Source: an uncultured Eggerthellaceae bacterium (lineage in GTDB: Bacteria > Actinomycetota > Coriobacteriia > Coriobacteriales > Eggerthellaceae). Taken from it: a stretch of 6,178 nt of DNA. Numbering within the stretch: the stretch's first letter is position 1; the number at the start of each line of letters is the position of its first letter. The stretch lies in assembly GCA_910589135.1 (NCBI GenBank), contig CAJUSL010000039.1, forward strand, positions 444 to 6,621, in the 5' to 3' direction. This document shows, in pieces, positions 1 through 5,004 of the stretch. The translations under genes and the position numbers were made by a program. The notes below the pieces were generated by a model that saw only the letters and a list, made by a program, of their open reading frames with translations, did not search any database and was not told the DNA's origin.

Positions 1-507
1 CTGCTCGTTGGCGAGCACCGTGGCGCAGTCGGGGCACCAGTTCACGGGCGAGTTGCGGCGCTCGACGAGGCCGCGCTTCCAGAATTCCAGGAAGATCCAC
101 TGGCCCCAGCGGTAGTACTCGGGGTCGCACGCGACGACGGTGCGGTCCCAGTCGTAGCTGAAGCCCATGCGCTTGAAGGACTCGCGCTGAGTGTCGATGT
201 TGTCGTAGGTCCACTTCGCCGGGTGGCTGTGATGTTTGATGGCGGCGTTTTCGGCGGGGAGCCCGAAGGCGTCCCAGCCCATGGGATGCAGCACGTTGAA
301 GCCGCGCATGCGCGAGAAGCGCGCGACGAGGTCGCCGTAGGTGTAGTTGGAGACGTGTCCCATGTGGATGTCGCCCGAGGGATACGGGAACATTTCGAGG
401 ACGTACTTGCGAGGCCGGTCGCTGCTCTCGTCGACGACGTTGACGCCCTGCTCCTCCCACTGAAGCTGGATGCGGGGCTCTATCTCGTGCGGATCGTAGG
501 CTTTCAT
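1..507 (-). CDS. leuS: Leucyl-tRNA synthetase, N-terminal part (partial at left edge)
   Basis: This gene encodes the class I aminoacyl-tRNA synthetase that attaches leucine to tRNA-Leu in the cytoplasm. Only the first 169 residues are in the window; the rest lies beyond base 1. The start is the ATG at 507, and the protein opens MKAYDPHEIEPRIQLQWEEQ, typical of LeuS. The Rossmann-fold HIGH signature appears as PYPSGDIHMGH at residues 41-51, followed by the LeuS-typical HPMGWDAFGLPAENAAIKH block at about 74-92. NWCPDCATVLANEQ follows at 156-169, leading toward the editing-domain insertion. A purine-rich ribosome site, GGAAAGAG, lies about 6 bases upstream of the start (513-521 region). The gene is divergent from engB, with 59 bp between start codons. 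That leaves a leader of only about 37 nt, too short for the T-box found before leuS in many Firmicutes. Identification is very secure. Confidence 0.97.
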   Translation of the reverse strand, partial: MKAYDPHEIEPRIQLQWEEQGVNVVDESSDRPRKYVLEMFPYPSGDIHMGHVSNYTYGDLVARFSRMRGFNVLHPMGWDAFGLPAENAAIKHHSHPAKWTYDNIDTQRESFKRMGFSYDWDRTVVACDPEYYRWGQWIFLEFWKRGLVERRNSPVNWCPDCATVLANEQ

Positions 508-551
508 CGCGCTCTCTTTCCAATCGCGCCTGTTCCGGTGGTGTGGGCAAC

Positions 552-559
552 ATTATAAT
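552..559. promoter_or_regulatory. Palindromic -10 core shared by leuS and engB promoters
   Basis: The 8-mer ATTATAAT is its own reverse complement, so a perfect TATAAT is read on the plus strand (554-559) and on the minus strand (557-552). On the plus strand, +1 would fall at about 566-567, on or next to the engB ATG. On the minus strand, +1 would fall at about 545-544, giving leuS a leader of about 37 nt. Neither strand has a good -35 box: plus has TGTTCC at 531-536 with a 17-bp spacer, and minus has TTGAAG at 577-572 with a short 14-bp spacer. This AT-only patch stands out in GC-rich surroundings. The promoter role is inferred. Confidence 0.7.
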
Positions 560-566
560 CAGTCGC

Positions 567-1169
567 ATGAACTTCAATCTTGCAAAATACCTGGCGTCGT
601 ACGGCACGGCAGCGCAGCTGCCCGAAAGCGAGCGCCCCGAGGTGGCGTTCGCAGGCCGCTCGAACGTAGGCAAGTCGTCGCTGCTGAACAAGCTGATGTT
701 CCGCAAGGGGTTGGCCAAGGTGTCCTCGCAGCCGGGGAAGACGGCGACCATCAACTTCTACGAAGTGGACGACGCGCACCTGGTCGACCTGCCGGGGTAC
801 GGTTTCGCGAAGGTGTCCAAGGCCGAGAAACAACGCTGGGCCGACCTGATCGACGGCTACTTCGAGGACGATCGCCGCTTTGCGCTGGTAGTGTCTCTGA
901 TCGACATACGGCACGACCCCAGCGCGCTCGACCGCAACATGGTGGCGTTCCTGCAGGAATCGGGACTGCCGTTCGCCATTGCGCTGACCAAGGCGGACAA
1001 GTTGTCCAACCAGAAGGCGCTGTCTCAGCGGAAGGCCATCTGCAAGGCGCTGGGCATGGGCAAAGGCACGGACGCCGGCGCCGTGCCCGTGCTGCTGACT
1101 TCCGCCGAGAGCGGGCGCGGCATCGAGGAGCTGCGCGACCTGATCGCACAGGCGTGCGAGCGGGCGTAG
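567..1169 (+). CDS. engB: Ribosome biogenesis GTPase EngB/YsxC (YihA)
   Basis: This is a TRAFAC-class GTPase needed for late assembly of the large ribosomal subunit. All G motifs are intact in the 200-aa product: G1 GRSNVGKSS at 30-38, the G2-region PGKTATINF at 56-64, G3 DLPGYG at 74-79, G4 TKADK at 141-145 and G5 SAESG at 179-183. The length matches the family (about 195-210 aa). I chose the ATG at 567. The frame is also open from a GTG at 543, but the eight extra codons would place the perfect TATAAT at 554-559 inside the gene, and MNFNLAKYLAS is the more family-like start. No Shine-Dalgarno sequence precedes the ATG, and the -10 box ends 7 bases before it, so the mRNA is probably leaderless. 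The gene is divergent from leuS and convergent with the ABC transporter operon. Identity is very secure; the start is likely. Confidence 0.95.
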   Translation: MNFNLAKYLASYGTAAQLPESERPEVAFAGRSNVGKSSLLNKLMFRKGLAKVSSQPGKTATINFYEVDDAHLVDLPGYGFAKVSKAEKQRWADLIDGYFEDDRRFALVVSLIDIRHDPSALDRNMVAFLQESGLPFAIALTKADKLSNQKALSQRKAICKALGMGKGTDAGAVPVLLTSAESGRGIEELRDLIAQACERA

Positions 1170-1224
1170 CGGAAACGAACGTCCCTCTCGCCCGCCCGCC
1201 GAGCCACCTGCAAAAGCCTTTCGA

Positions 1225-1267
1225 CCGATTCGTTTTGCACGCCTGCATGCAAAACACGCCAAATCGG
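1225..1267. repeat. Imperfect palindrome downstream of engB
   Basis: CCGATT (1225-1230) pairs with AATCGG (1262-1267). GTTTTGCA (1232-1239) pairs with TGCAAAAC (1248-1255) around an 8-base loop. There is a 1-base bulge on the left side and a 6-base bulge on the right. The right side (TGCAAAACAC, then AATCGG) resembles the inner end of the right arm of the neighbouring large inverted repeat (TGCAAAAACACCGAT), so it may be a decayed relative. No T-run follows on either strand, so it is not a textbook terminator. Confidence 0.6.
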
Positions 1268-1284
1268 CTCGAATTCGCCTCCTG

Positions 1285-1499
1285 TGCCAGAAATTCGGCT
1301 TCCCGTGGACAAAAATTGCGGAAATCGGTGTTTTTGGGAGTCCCTCCGGCCAGATTGCGCGCGGCTTCCGCAACCCGCAGCGCCTCTACCTGGGGCTTCT
1401 TGCAGTCGCCTTCCTGGCAGCACCGGATTCTTGCCGAAAAAAGCTTGCAAAAACACCGATTTCCGCAATTTTTGTCCACGGGAAGCCGAAAAAGTGGCA
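1285..1499. repeat. Large inverted repeat: 43-bp perfect arms, 111-bp spacer
   Basis: The arms at 1294-1336 and 1448-1490 are perfect reverse complements over 43 bases. They begin TTCGGCTTCCCGTGGAC on the left and end GGGAAGCCGAA on the right. After a 4-base mismatch on each side, TGCCA (1285-1289) pairs with TGGCA (1495-1499), giving 52-base arms with 48 matches. The arms contain A/T runs (CAAAAATT, GTTTTTG) unlike the GC-rich neighbourhood. AAA flanks the perfect arms on both sides (1291-1293 and 1491-1493), which could be a 3-bp duplication or chance. The spacer has no recognisable gene. The arrangement fits a small non-autonomous element (MITE-like), a dispersed intergenic palindrome or a transcription barrier between convergent genes. 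Which of these applies is not decidable here. Confidence 0.85.
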
Positions 1500-1528
1500 A
1501 GCGCGCTGCGGCAACCCCCCGACCAGCT

Positions 1529-1591
1529 GCGATTGGCAAGCCCTGCCGCCCCGGCACGCTACAACGGCCGCGATCGGCAAGCCCTGCTGTC
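1529..1591. repeat. Direct repeat, two 22-bp copies 41 bp apart
   Basis: Copy A (1529-1550) and copy B (1570-1591) match at 19 of 22 positions around the shared core GGCAAGCCCTGC. A weaker third resemblance, TGGCAAGCGCGCTGC, starts at 1495 and overlaps the outer end of the large inverted repeat. The repeat lies between that element and the end of the ABC transporter operon. Its function is unknown. Confidence 0.6.
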
Positions 1592-1644
1592 CTCGGCGCG
1601 CCGCGACAGCCACGCGCTTCGTCTGGTGCGGCACGGCCGAACGT

Positions 1645-2415
1645 CTAGGAAATGTGCCCGAGGAAGTCTTTCGTACGCTCGTGCTGCGGGTTGTCGAAAA
1701 CTTGGTCGGGAGTGCCCTCCTCCACGATAACGCCGCCATCCATCAGGATGACGCGGTCGGCGACGTCGCGCGCGAAGCCCATCTCGTGAGTGACGACGAT
1801 CATGGTCATGCCGCCTTGCGCCAGGTCTTTCATGACGGCAAGGACGTCTCGCACGAGCTCGGGATCGAGCGCACTGGTGGCCTCGTCGAACAGCATGACG
1901 TGCGGATCCATGGCCAAGGCGCGCGCGATGGCCACGCGCTGCTGCTGTCCGCCCGAAAGCTGCGAGGGCTTGTAGTCCATGCGGTCGGCAAGCCCCACCT
2001 CGGAAAGACGCGCCTCCGCGATGCGGGCCGCCTCCTCCTTGGAGCGCTTCAGCACCTTTTGCTGGGCAAGCATCACGTTGCGCTTGGCCGTAAGGTGCGG
2101 GAACAGGTTGAAGTTCTGGAAGACCATGCCGACGCGGGCGCGAATCTCGTTGATGTTGACCTTCTTGGCCGTGATCTCGGCGTCCTCGAAGTAAATGCGG
2201 CCGCCCGTGGGCTGCTCGAGCAGGTTGATGCAGCGCAGCATGGTGGACTTGCCCGAGCCCGACGGTCCGAGCACGACGACCACTTCGCCACGCCTGACCT
2301 CAAGGTTGATGTCGCGAAGGACGACGTTGTCGTCGAACGCCTTCTGAAGGTTCTCGATGCGGATCACGACTTCGCCGGGGGCGGCGCCGGAGTCCGTGCG
2401 CACGTTGTCGGTCAT
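1645..2415 (-). CDS. Polar amino-acid ABC transporter ATP-binding protein (GlnQ/HisP type)
   Basis: This is the cytoplasmic ATPase that powers import by the transporter encoded just upstream. The 256-aa protein has a complete nucleotide-binding domain: Walker A GPSGSGKST at 50-58, Q-loop Q100 in MVFQNFNLFPHLT, ABC signature LSGGQQQR at 153-160, Walker B VMLFDEATSALD at 173-184 and H-loop H210 in VVTHEMGFA. The phrases FQNFNLFPH and DEATSALDPELV mark the polar amino-acid (PAAT) subfamily. The ATG at 2415 overlaps the permease stop by 4 bases (ATGA). It is preceded by a strong Shine-Dalgarno run inside the permease gene (2418-2427), so translation is probably coupled. It is the last gene of the operon, 475 bp before the convergent engB stop. 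The exact amino acid transported cannot be read from the ATPase. Confidence 0.95.
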   Translation of the reverse strand: MTDNVRTDSGAAPGEVVIRIENLQKAFDDNVVLRDINLEVRRGEVVVVLGPSGSGKSTMLRCINLLEQPTGGRIYFEDAEITAKKVNINEIRARVGMVFQNFNLFPHLTAKRNVMLAQQKVLKRSKEEAARIAEARLSEVGLADRMDYKPSQLSGGQQQRVAIARALAMDPHVMLFDEATSALDPELVRDVLAVMKDLAQGGMTMIVVTHEMGFARDVADRVILMDGGVIVEEGTPDQVFDNPQHERTKDFLGHIS

Positions 2416-3830
2416 GCTCCCTCCCCTGCCTGTCGCGTGCGGGTGTCAGCGGCAGCGTCGGCGGCAGCCGTGCTCGCAAGCACGCCCGCGCCTGTGGTCG
2501 TTTCTGCGGCGTCGTCGCTGGCCTCTGCGCCTGCATCGGCGTCGGCCGCGTCCTTCTTCTTGCGCTTCTTCTTGGCGACGCCGTCAAGCCTGCGCTCGAG
2601 GTTGCCGACCACCTTGGCCAGCGGCAGCGTGATGACCAGGTAGAAGCAGGCCGCAACGATGTAGGGCGTGATGGAGCCGGTGTTCGCGACGATCATCTTG
2701 GCGTCGTACACCATCTCCATGACGCCAACGGCCGCCAGCATGGACGTGTCCTTGTACAGCAGGATGAACTCGCTGGTGAGCGTGGGGATCACGCGGCGCA
2801 CCGTCTGCGGAATGATGACGAACAGCATGGTCTGCGCGGCGTTCATGCCGAGCGAGCGCGACGCTTCCGTCTGCCCCTTCGGAATGGACTGGATGCCCGC
2901 GCGGAAAATCTCGCACATATAGGCGGCCGAGTTCATGGCGAGCACGATGAACCCGAGCACGAACGGCGGAATGCTGATGCCTGCCAGCGGAAGCCCGAAG
3001 AATGCGATGTAGATCTGCAGGAACAGCGGCGTGCCGCGCACCACGTTCACGTACAGCGACCCAAGCCCGCGCAGGATGCGGAACTTCGACATACGCATAA
3101 GCGACAAGGCAAGGCCGACGGGAATGGCGCACGGGAACGAGATGGCCACGATGGCGATGGCCAGCAGGAAGCCGTTGAACACGACGGGGATGCTGCTGAC
3201 GATGAGCGACGGGTTGAAGAACAGGCGCAGGAACTTGTTGGAGTTCCACGCCTTCACCCAGTCCCGCTCTTCCAGGCTTTTCGCCAGCTGGTCGGTGGCC
3301 GACACGGTGACCACGTTGATGGGGTCGGCCTCGAACGGAAGAGTGGTGCCGTCCTGGAGGGTGTACGTGCCGGAAAGCGGCATCGCGCCGCCCTGGGCGG
3401 GGAAGAAGACCTCGTAGAGCTCGATGCGGAAATATCCGCCGGGGCCGTACGCCTCGGGGAACGTGGCGACGAACGTGTCGCCGTCGGAGGATACTTCCGC
3501 ATCGATTACGGTACGGTCCATGTTCTTCTCGCCGGAAAGCATCGTGACGCGGGCGCTGTCCACGCCGAACTGGGTGTCGCTGGGAAGCGTGAGCGCGAGC
3601 TGCGTGATGGCCTCGTCGGCGTCGGCTTGGCCCTCCCACGTGATGCGTGTCTCGGAGCCGCCGTACACCTCGGAGCCGGACTCGCCGTTGGGGCGCGCGG
3701 TGGCCTTGGCGGTTTCGAGCGCGTACGCCTGCTGGGGCGCCAACGCGGGCAGCAGCGAAGAGAAAGCGAGCAACGCCAGCAGGAAGGCCGACGCCACGCG
3801 TTTCGATATGTTGGCGACTTTCGCGTGCAT
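2412..3830 (-). CDS. Amino-acid ABC permease with N-terminal secreted domain
   Basis: This is the membrane channel subunit of the importer. From the ATG at 3830 the protein is 472 aa. Residues 1-37 form a signal peptide (basic start, hydrophobic SAFLLALLAFSSLLPALA, AYA cleavage site). Residues about 38-185 form an apparently beta-rich extracytoplasmic domain that I do not recognise. A GlnP/HisM-type core follows from about 200 to 410, with VVRGTPLFLQIYIAFFGLP and the ATPase-docking EAA motif EASRSLGMNAAQTMLFVIIP at about 322-341. The last ~57 residues are a tail, KKKRKKK followed by Ala/Asp/Thr-rich sequence. Family members are usually about 215-250 aa, so this one is nearly twice as long. 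An in-frame ATG at 3881 would add 17 residues, but it lies inside the hairpin region. Neither start has a good Shine-Dalgarno sequence, so the start is uncertain. The stop overlaps the ATPase start. Confidence 0.92.
   Translation of the reverse strand: MHAKVANISKRVASAFLLALLAFSSLLPALAPQQAYALETAKATARPNGESGSEVYGGSETRITWEGQADADEAITQLALTLPSDTQFGVDSARVTMLSGEKNMDRTVIDAEVSSDGDTFVATFPEAYGPGGYFRIELYEVFFPAQGGAMPLSGTYTLQDGTTLPFEADPINVVTVSATDQLAKSLEERDWVKAWNSNKFLRLFFNPSLIVSSIPVVFNGFLLAIAIVAISFPCAIPVGLALSLMRMSKFRILRGLGSLYVNVVRGTPLFLQIYIAFFGLPLAGISIPPFVLGFIVLAMNSAAYMCEIFRAGIQSIPKGQTEASRSLGMNAAQTMLFVIIPQTVRRVIPTLTSEFILLYKDTSMLAAVGVMEMVYDAKMIVANTGSITPYIVAACFYLVITLPLAKVVGNLERRLDGVAKKKRKKKDAADADAGAEASDDAAETTTGAGVLASTAAADAAADTRTRQAGEGA
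2418..2427 (-). promoter_or_regulatory. Strong ribosome binding site for the ABC ATPase gene
   Basis: On the minus strand the sequence AGGGGAGGGA sits a few bases before the ATG at 2415, inside the last codons of the permease gene. Together with the ATGA stop/start overlap it fixes the ATPase start and suggests coupled translation. Confidence 0.75.
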
Positions 3831-3847
3831 GGCTGGGAAACAAGCGG

Positions 3848-3948
3848 GGCTTCCTGCAGCGAGCCTGGATTGCCTTGGCATGAGGCGAGGCTGGCTTTCC
3901 GTGCCGCCCCGCCGAAGCGGAAAGGCGGCACAGGTGCTGCAGGAAGCC
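3848..3948 (-). promoter_or_regulatory. Nested intercistronic RNA hairpin with UUCG tetraloop
   Basis: In the minus-strand transcript between binding protein and permease, GUGCCGCC-UUU-CCGC (from 3931) pairs with GCGG-GGCGGCAC (to 3901). The result is a 12-bp GC-rich stem with a 3-base bulge, capped by C(UUCG)G, an exceptionally stable tetraloop. It is enclosed by a 13-bp perfect inverted repeat, GGCTTCCTGCAGC at 3848-3860 and GCTGCAGGAAGCC at 3936-3948. An alternative 7-bp pairing, 3895-3901 with 3918-3924, would compete with the inner stem. No T-run follows, so it is not a simple terminator. A role in mRNA 3'-end stabilisation, processing or partial attenuation is inferred. Confidence 0.7.
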
Positions 3949-3968
3949 GCAGCGTCAGGACGTTCCGA

Positions 3969-3982
3969 CGTTCGGCAGAACG
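3969..3982 (-). promoter_or_regulatory. Small hairpin just after the binding-protein stop
   Basis: CGTTC (3969-3973) and GAACG (3978-3982) form a 5-bp stem with a 4-base loop, starting about 10 bases after the binding-protein stop codon on the minus strand. It is short and could be chance, but it belongs to a cluster of inverted repeats filling this 162-bp gap. Confidence 0.35.
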
Positions 3983-3992
3983 CCGAGATGCC

Positions 3993-4826
3993 TTAGAACC
4001 ACTTGTTCGTGAGCTCCTCGATGGTGCCGTTCTCCTCGAGGGCCTTGAGCGCCTCGTTGATCTGCTTGGTGAGCTCGGGGTTGTCCTGGGCGACGACCGC
4101 GGCGTACTCCTCGCCGGTGGCATACTCAAGGACAATCTGGGCGTCGCCGTAGGCGGTGTCGATCATGCGCTGCACGACCGCAAGGTTGGTGCACACGGCG
4201 TTGGCCTGGCCGGACTGCATCGCGGCGAAGCAGTCGGTGGAGTTGCCGTAGCCCTGCACGGTGGCGTTCGGGAAGTTCTCCTGAACGTAAGCCTCGCCGG
4301 TGGTGCCGGTCTGGACGGCGATGATCATGCCGGCGGCGTTGAGCGCGGTTGCTGCGTTCTCCTCGGTGATGCCGGAGTTCTGCATGACGGCCACGGCCTG
4401 GTCGTCGATGTAGTAGGACTCGGTGAAGTCGATTTCCTTGGCGCGGTCGGGGTCGACGGAGAAGCCGGACATGCCGACATCGCCCTGGCCGCCGGCGGTG
4501 ATGGCCGGGATGATGGTGTCGAACTGCATCTGCACGAAGTTGGGTTCAAGGCCCATCTGCTCGGCAACGGCCTTGGCAAGATCGATCTCAAAGCCTTCCA
4601 GCTCGCCGTTCTCGATGTTCTCGAACGGCGGGTAGTCGGGCGAAGTGATGATGGTGAGCTGGCCGTCGTTGAGCAGCGTGACCTCGGTGGCCTCCTCGGC
4701 AGCCGAGCTGGAGCTTGCAGACGAGCTGGAGCTGCTGGAACTTGCGCCGCCGGAGCAGCCGGCGAGGCCGAGCGATGCGGCAAGCACGCCGCAGGCGGCG
4801 AAGGCTGCCAGTTTCTTGAACTTCAT
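3993..4826 (-). CDS. Amino-acid ABC transporter substrate-binding lipoprotein (SBP family 3)
   Basis: This lipoprotein captures the substrate outside the membrane and delivers it to the permease. The 277-aa precursor has a lipoprotein signal peptide with lipobox LAGC at 21-24 (Cys24 lipidated). A serine-rich linker follows at about 25-43, then a bacterial family-3 binding domain. Family landmarks are SPDYPPFENIENGELEGFEI (62-81), SGFSVDPDRAKEIDFTESYY (120-139, with Arg128 at the usual carboxylate-binding position) and VQTGTTGEAY (171-180). At 208-218 the segment ANAVCTNLAVV carries Asn214 where HisJ/GlnH-type proteins usually have the aspartate that contacts the ligand amino group. The ATG at 4826 has a clear ribosome site. 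It is the first gene of the operon, 162 bp before the permease. The ligand is probably a polar amino acid or relative; the exact substrate is unknown. Confidence 0.94.
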   Translation of the reverse strand: MKFKKLAAFAACGVLAASLGLAGCSGGASSSSSSSSASSSSAAEEATEVTLLNDGQLTIITSPDYPPFENIENGELEGFEIDLAKAVAEQMGLEPNFVQMQFDTIIPAITAGGQGDVGMSGFSVDPDRAKEIDFTESYYIDDQAVAVMQNSGITEENAATALNAAGMIIAVQTGTTGEAYVQENFPNATVQGYGNSTDCFAAMQSGQANAVCTNLAVVQRMIDTAYGDAQIVLEYATGEEYAAVVAQDNPELTKQINEALKALEENGTIEELTNKWF

Positions 4827-4829
4827 ATG

Positions 4830-4837
4830 CTTCCTTT
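4830..4837 (-). promoter_or_regulatory. Ribosome binding site of the substrate-binding protein gene
   Basis: AAAGGAAG on the minus strand lies a few bases before the ATG at 4826 and supports that start. It overlaps the end of the downstream copy of the tandem leader repeat, so a factor bound to the repeat could affect translation as well as transcription. Confidence 0.7.
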
Positions 4838-4873
4838 CGTTGCGGGTCGCACGGTTTCGTTGGCAGGTCGCAC
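4835..4873 (-). repeat. Tandem ~20-bp repeat in the transporter operon leader
   Basis: Two near-identical direct repeats, TTTCGTTGCGGGTCGCAC (4835-4852) and TTTCGTTGGCAGGTCGCAC (4855-4873) in plus-strand letters, are separated by 2 bases. They differ only in the middle. The ~20-21-bp period is about two helical turns, which would place two bound protein subunits on one DNA face. The copies sit immediately upstream of, and partly within, the ribosome site of the binding-protein gene. An operator or an RNA-level control element is inferred. Confidence 0.55.
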
Positions 4874-4881
4874 AACGTGCG
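4869..4881. promoter_or_regulatory. Short palindrome in the transporter leader
   Basis: CGCAC-AAC-GTGCG is a perfect 5+3+5 inverted repeat overlapping the end of the upstream tandem repeat copy. It could be a half-site arrangement for a dimeric regulator or a small RNA hairpin. Short GC-rich palindromes are common by chance in GC-rich DNA. Confidence 0.35.
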
Positions 4882-4934
4882 CAAAGCGCGAGACCGGTGG
4901 CTTCGCGCCCTTCCCTCCCATGAATAGCCTGCTA

Positions 4935-4940
4935 AGTATC
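4935..4940 (-). promoter_or_regulatory. Possible extended -10 promoter for the transporter operon
   Basis: On the minus strand TGG-GATACT fits the extended -10 pattern (TGn plus a 4/6 match to TATAAT). It lies in the least GC-rich part of the 178-bp gap between the acetyltransferase and the binding-protein gene. No -35 match is present at 17 bp. Transcription would start near 4928, giving a leader of about 100 nt that includes the tandem repeat. This is a weak candidate. Confidence 0.25.
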
Positions 4941-5004
4941 CCACAAAATGCGCTTGGCGCGGGAACGGAGGCCGAATTGTAACGTGCGGAAGGCGCCAAG
5001 GCGC

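Larger units (their letters stand above)
1170..1644. other. 475-bp gene-free convergent intergenic region rich in repeats
   Basis: This lies between the stop codons of engB (plus) and the ABC ATPase gene (minus). I see no credible gene: the long open frames here have no family-like sequence, and they read through the same repeats on both strands. From left to right it holds an imperfect palindrome (1225-1267), a large inverted repeat (1285-1499) and a 22-bp direct repeat (1529-1591). No standard intrinsic terminator, meaning a GC stem followed directly by a T-run, is visible for either flanking gene. Confidence 0.75.

Noticed and set aside
508..566. T-box riboswitch upstream of leuS
   Set aside because: Only 59 bp separate leuS from engB, far too short for a T-box leader, and no specifier or antiterminator pattern is visible.
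1294..1490. The large inverted repeat as a simple intrinsic terminator or an insertion sequence with a transposase
   Set aside because: The 111-bp spacer is too long for a terminator loop and no T-run follows either arm. The spacer is far too short for a transposase. Only repeat or MITE-like status can be proposed.
1154..1648. Open frames across the convergent region (plus 1154-1648 and minus 751-1557) as possible genes
   Set aside because: They cross the inverted-repeat arms and encode the same repeat-derived residues in both directions. They overlap engB or have no promoter or ribosome site, and nothing in them resembles a protein family.
1654..2643. Long plus-strand frame opposite the ATPase gene
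   Set aside because: It is a shadow of the ATPase and permease genes, with no recognisable domain and no ribosome site.
2584..3843. Long minus-strand frame (419 codons) overlapping the permease
   Set aside because: It is Arg/His-rich, low complexity and out of frame with a permease that has a signal peptide, membrane segments and an EAA motif.
3627..4982. Very long plus-strand open frame (451 codons) opposite the binding-protein gene
   Set aside because: It is antisense to two well-identified genes, and its sequence is Gly/Val/Leu-rich without any domain. Such shadow frames arise in GC-rich DNA where codon third positions avoid A/T.
4991..5004. Possible terminator hairpin after the acetyltransferase gene (GCGCC-AA-GGCGC)
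   Set aside because: The loop would be only 2 bases (4 bp stem with a 4-base loop at best) and no T-run follows on the minus strand.
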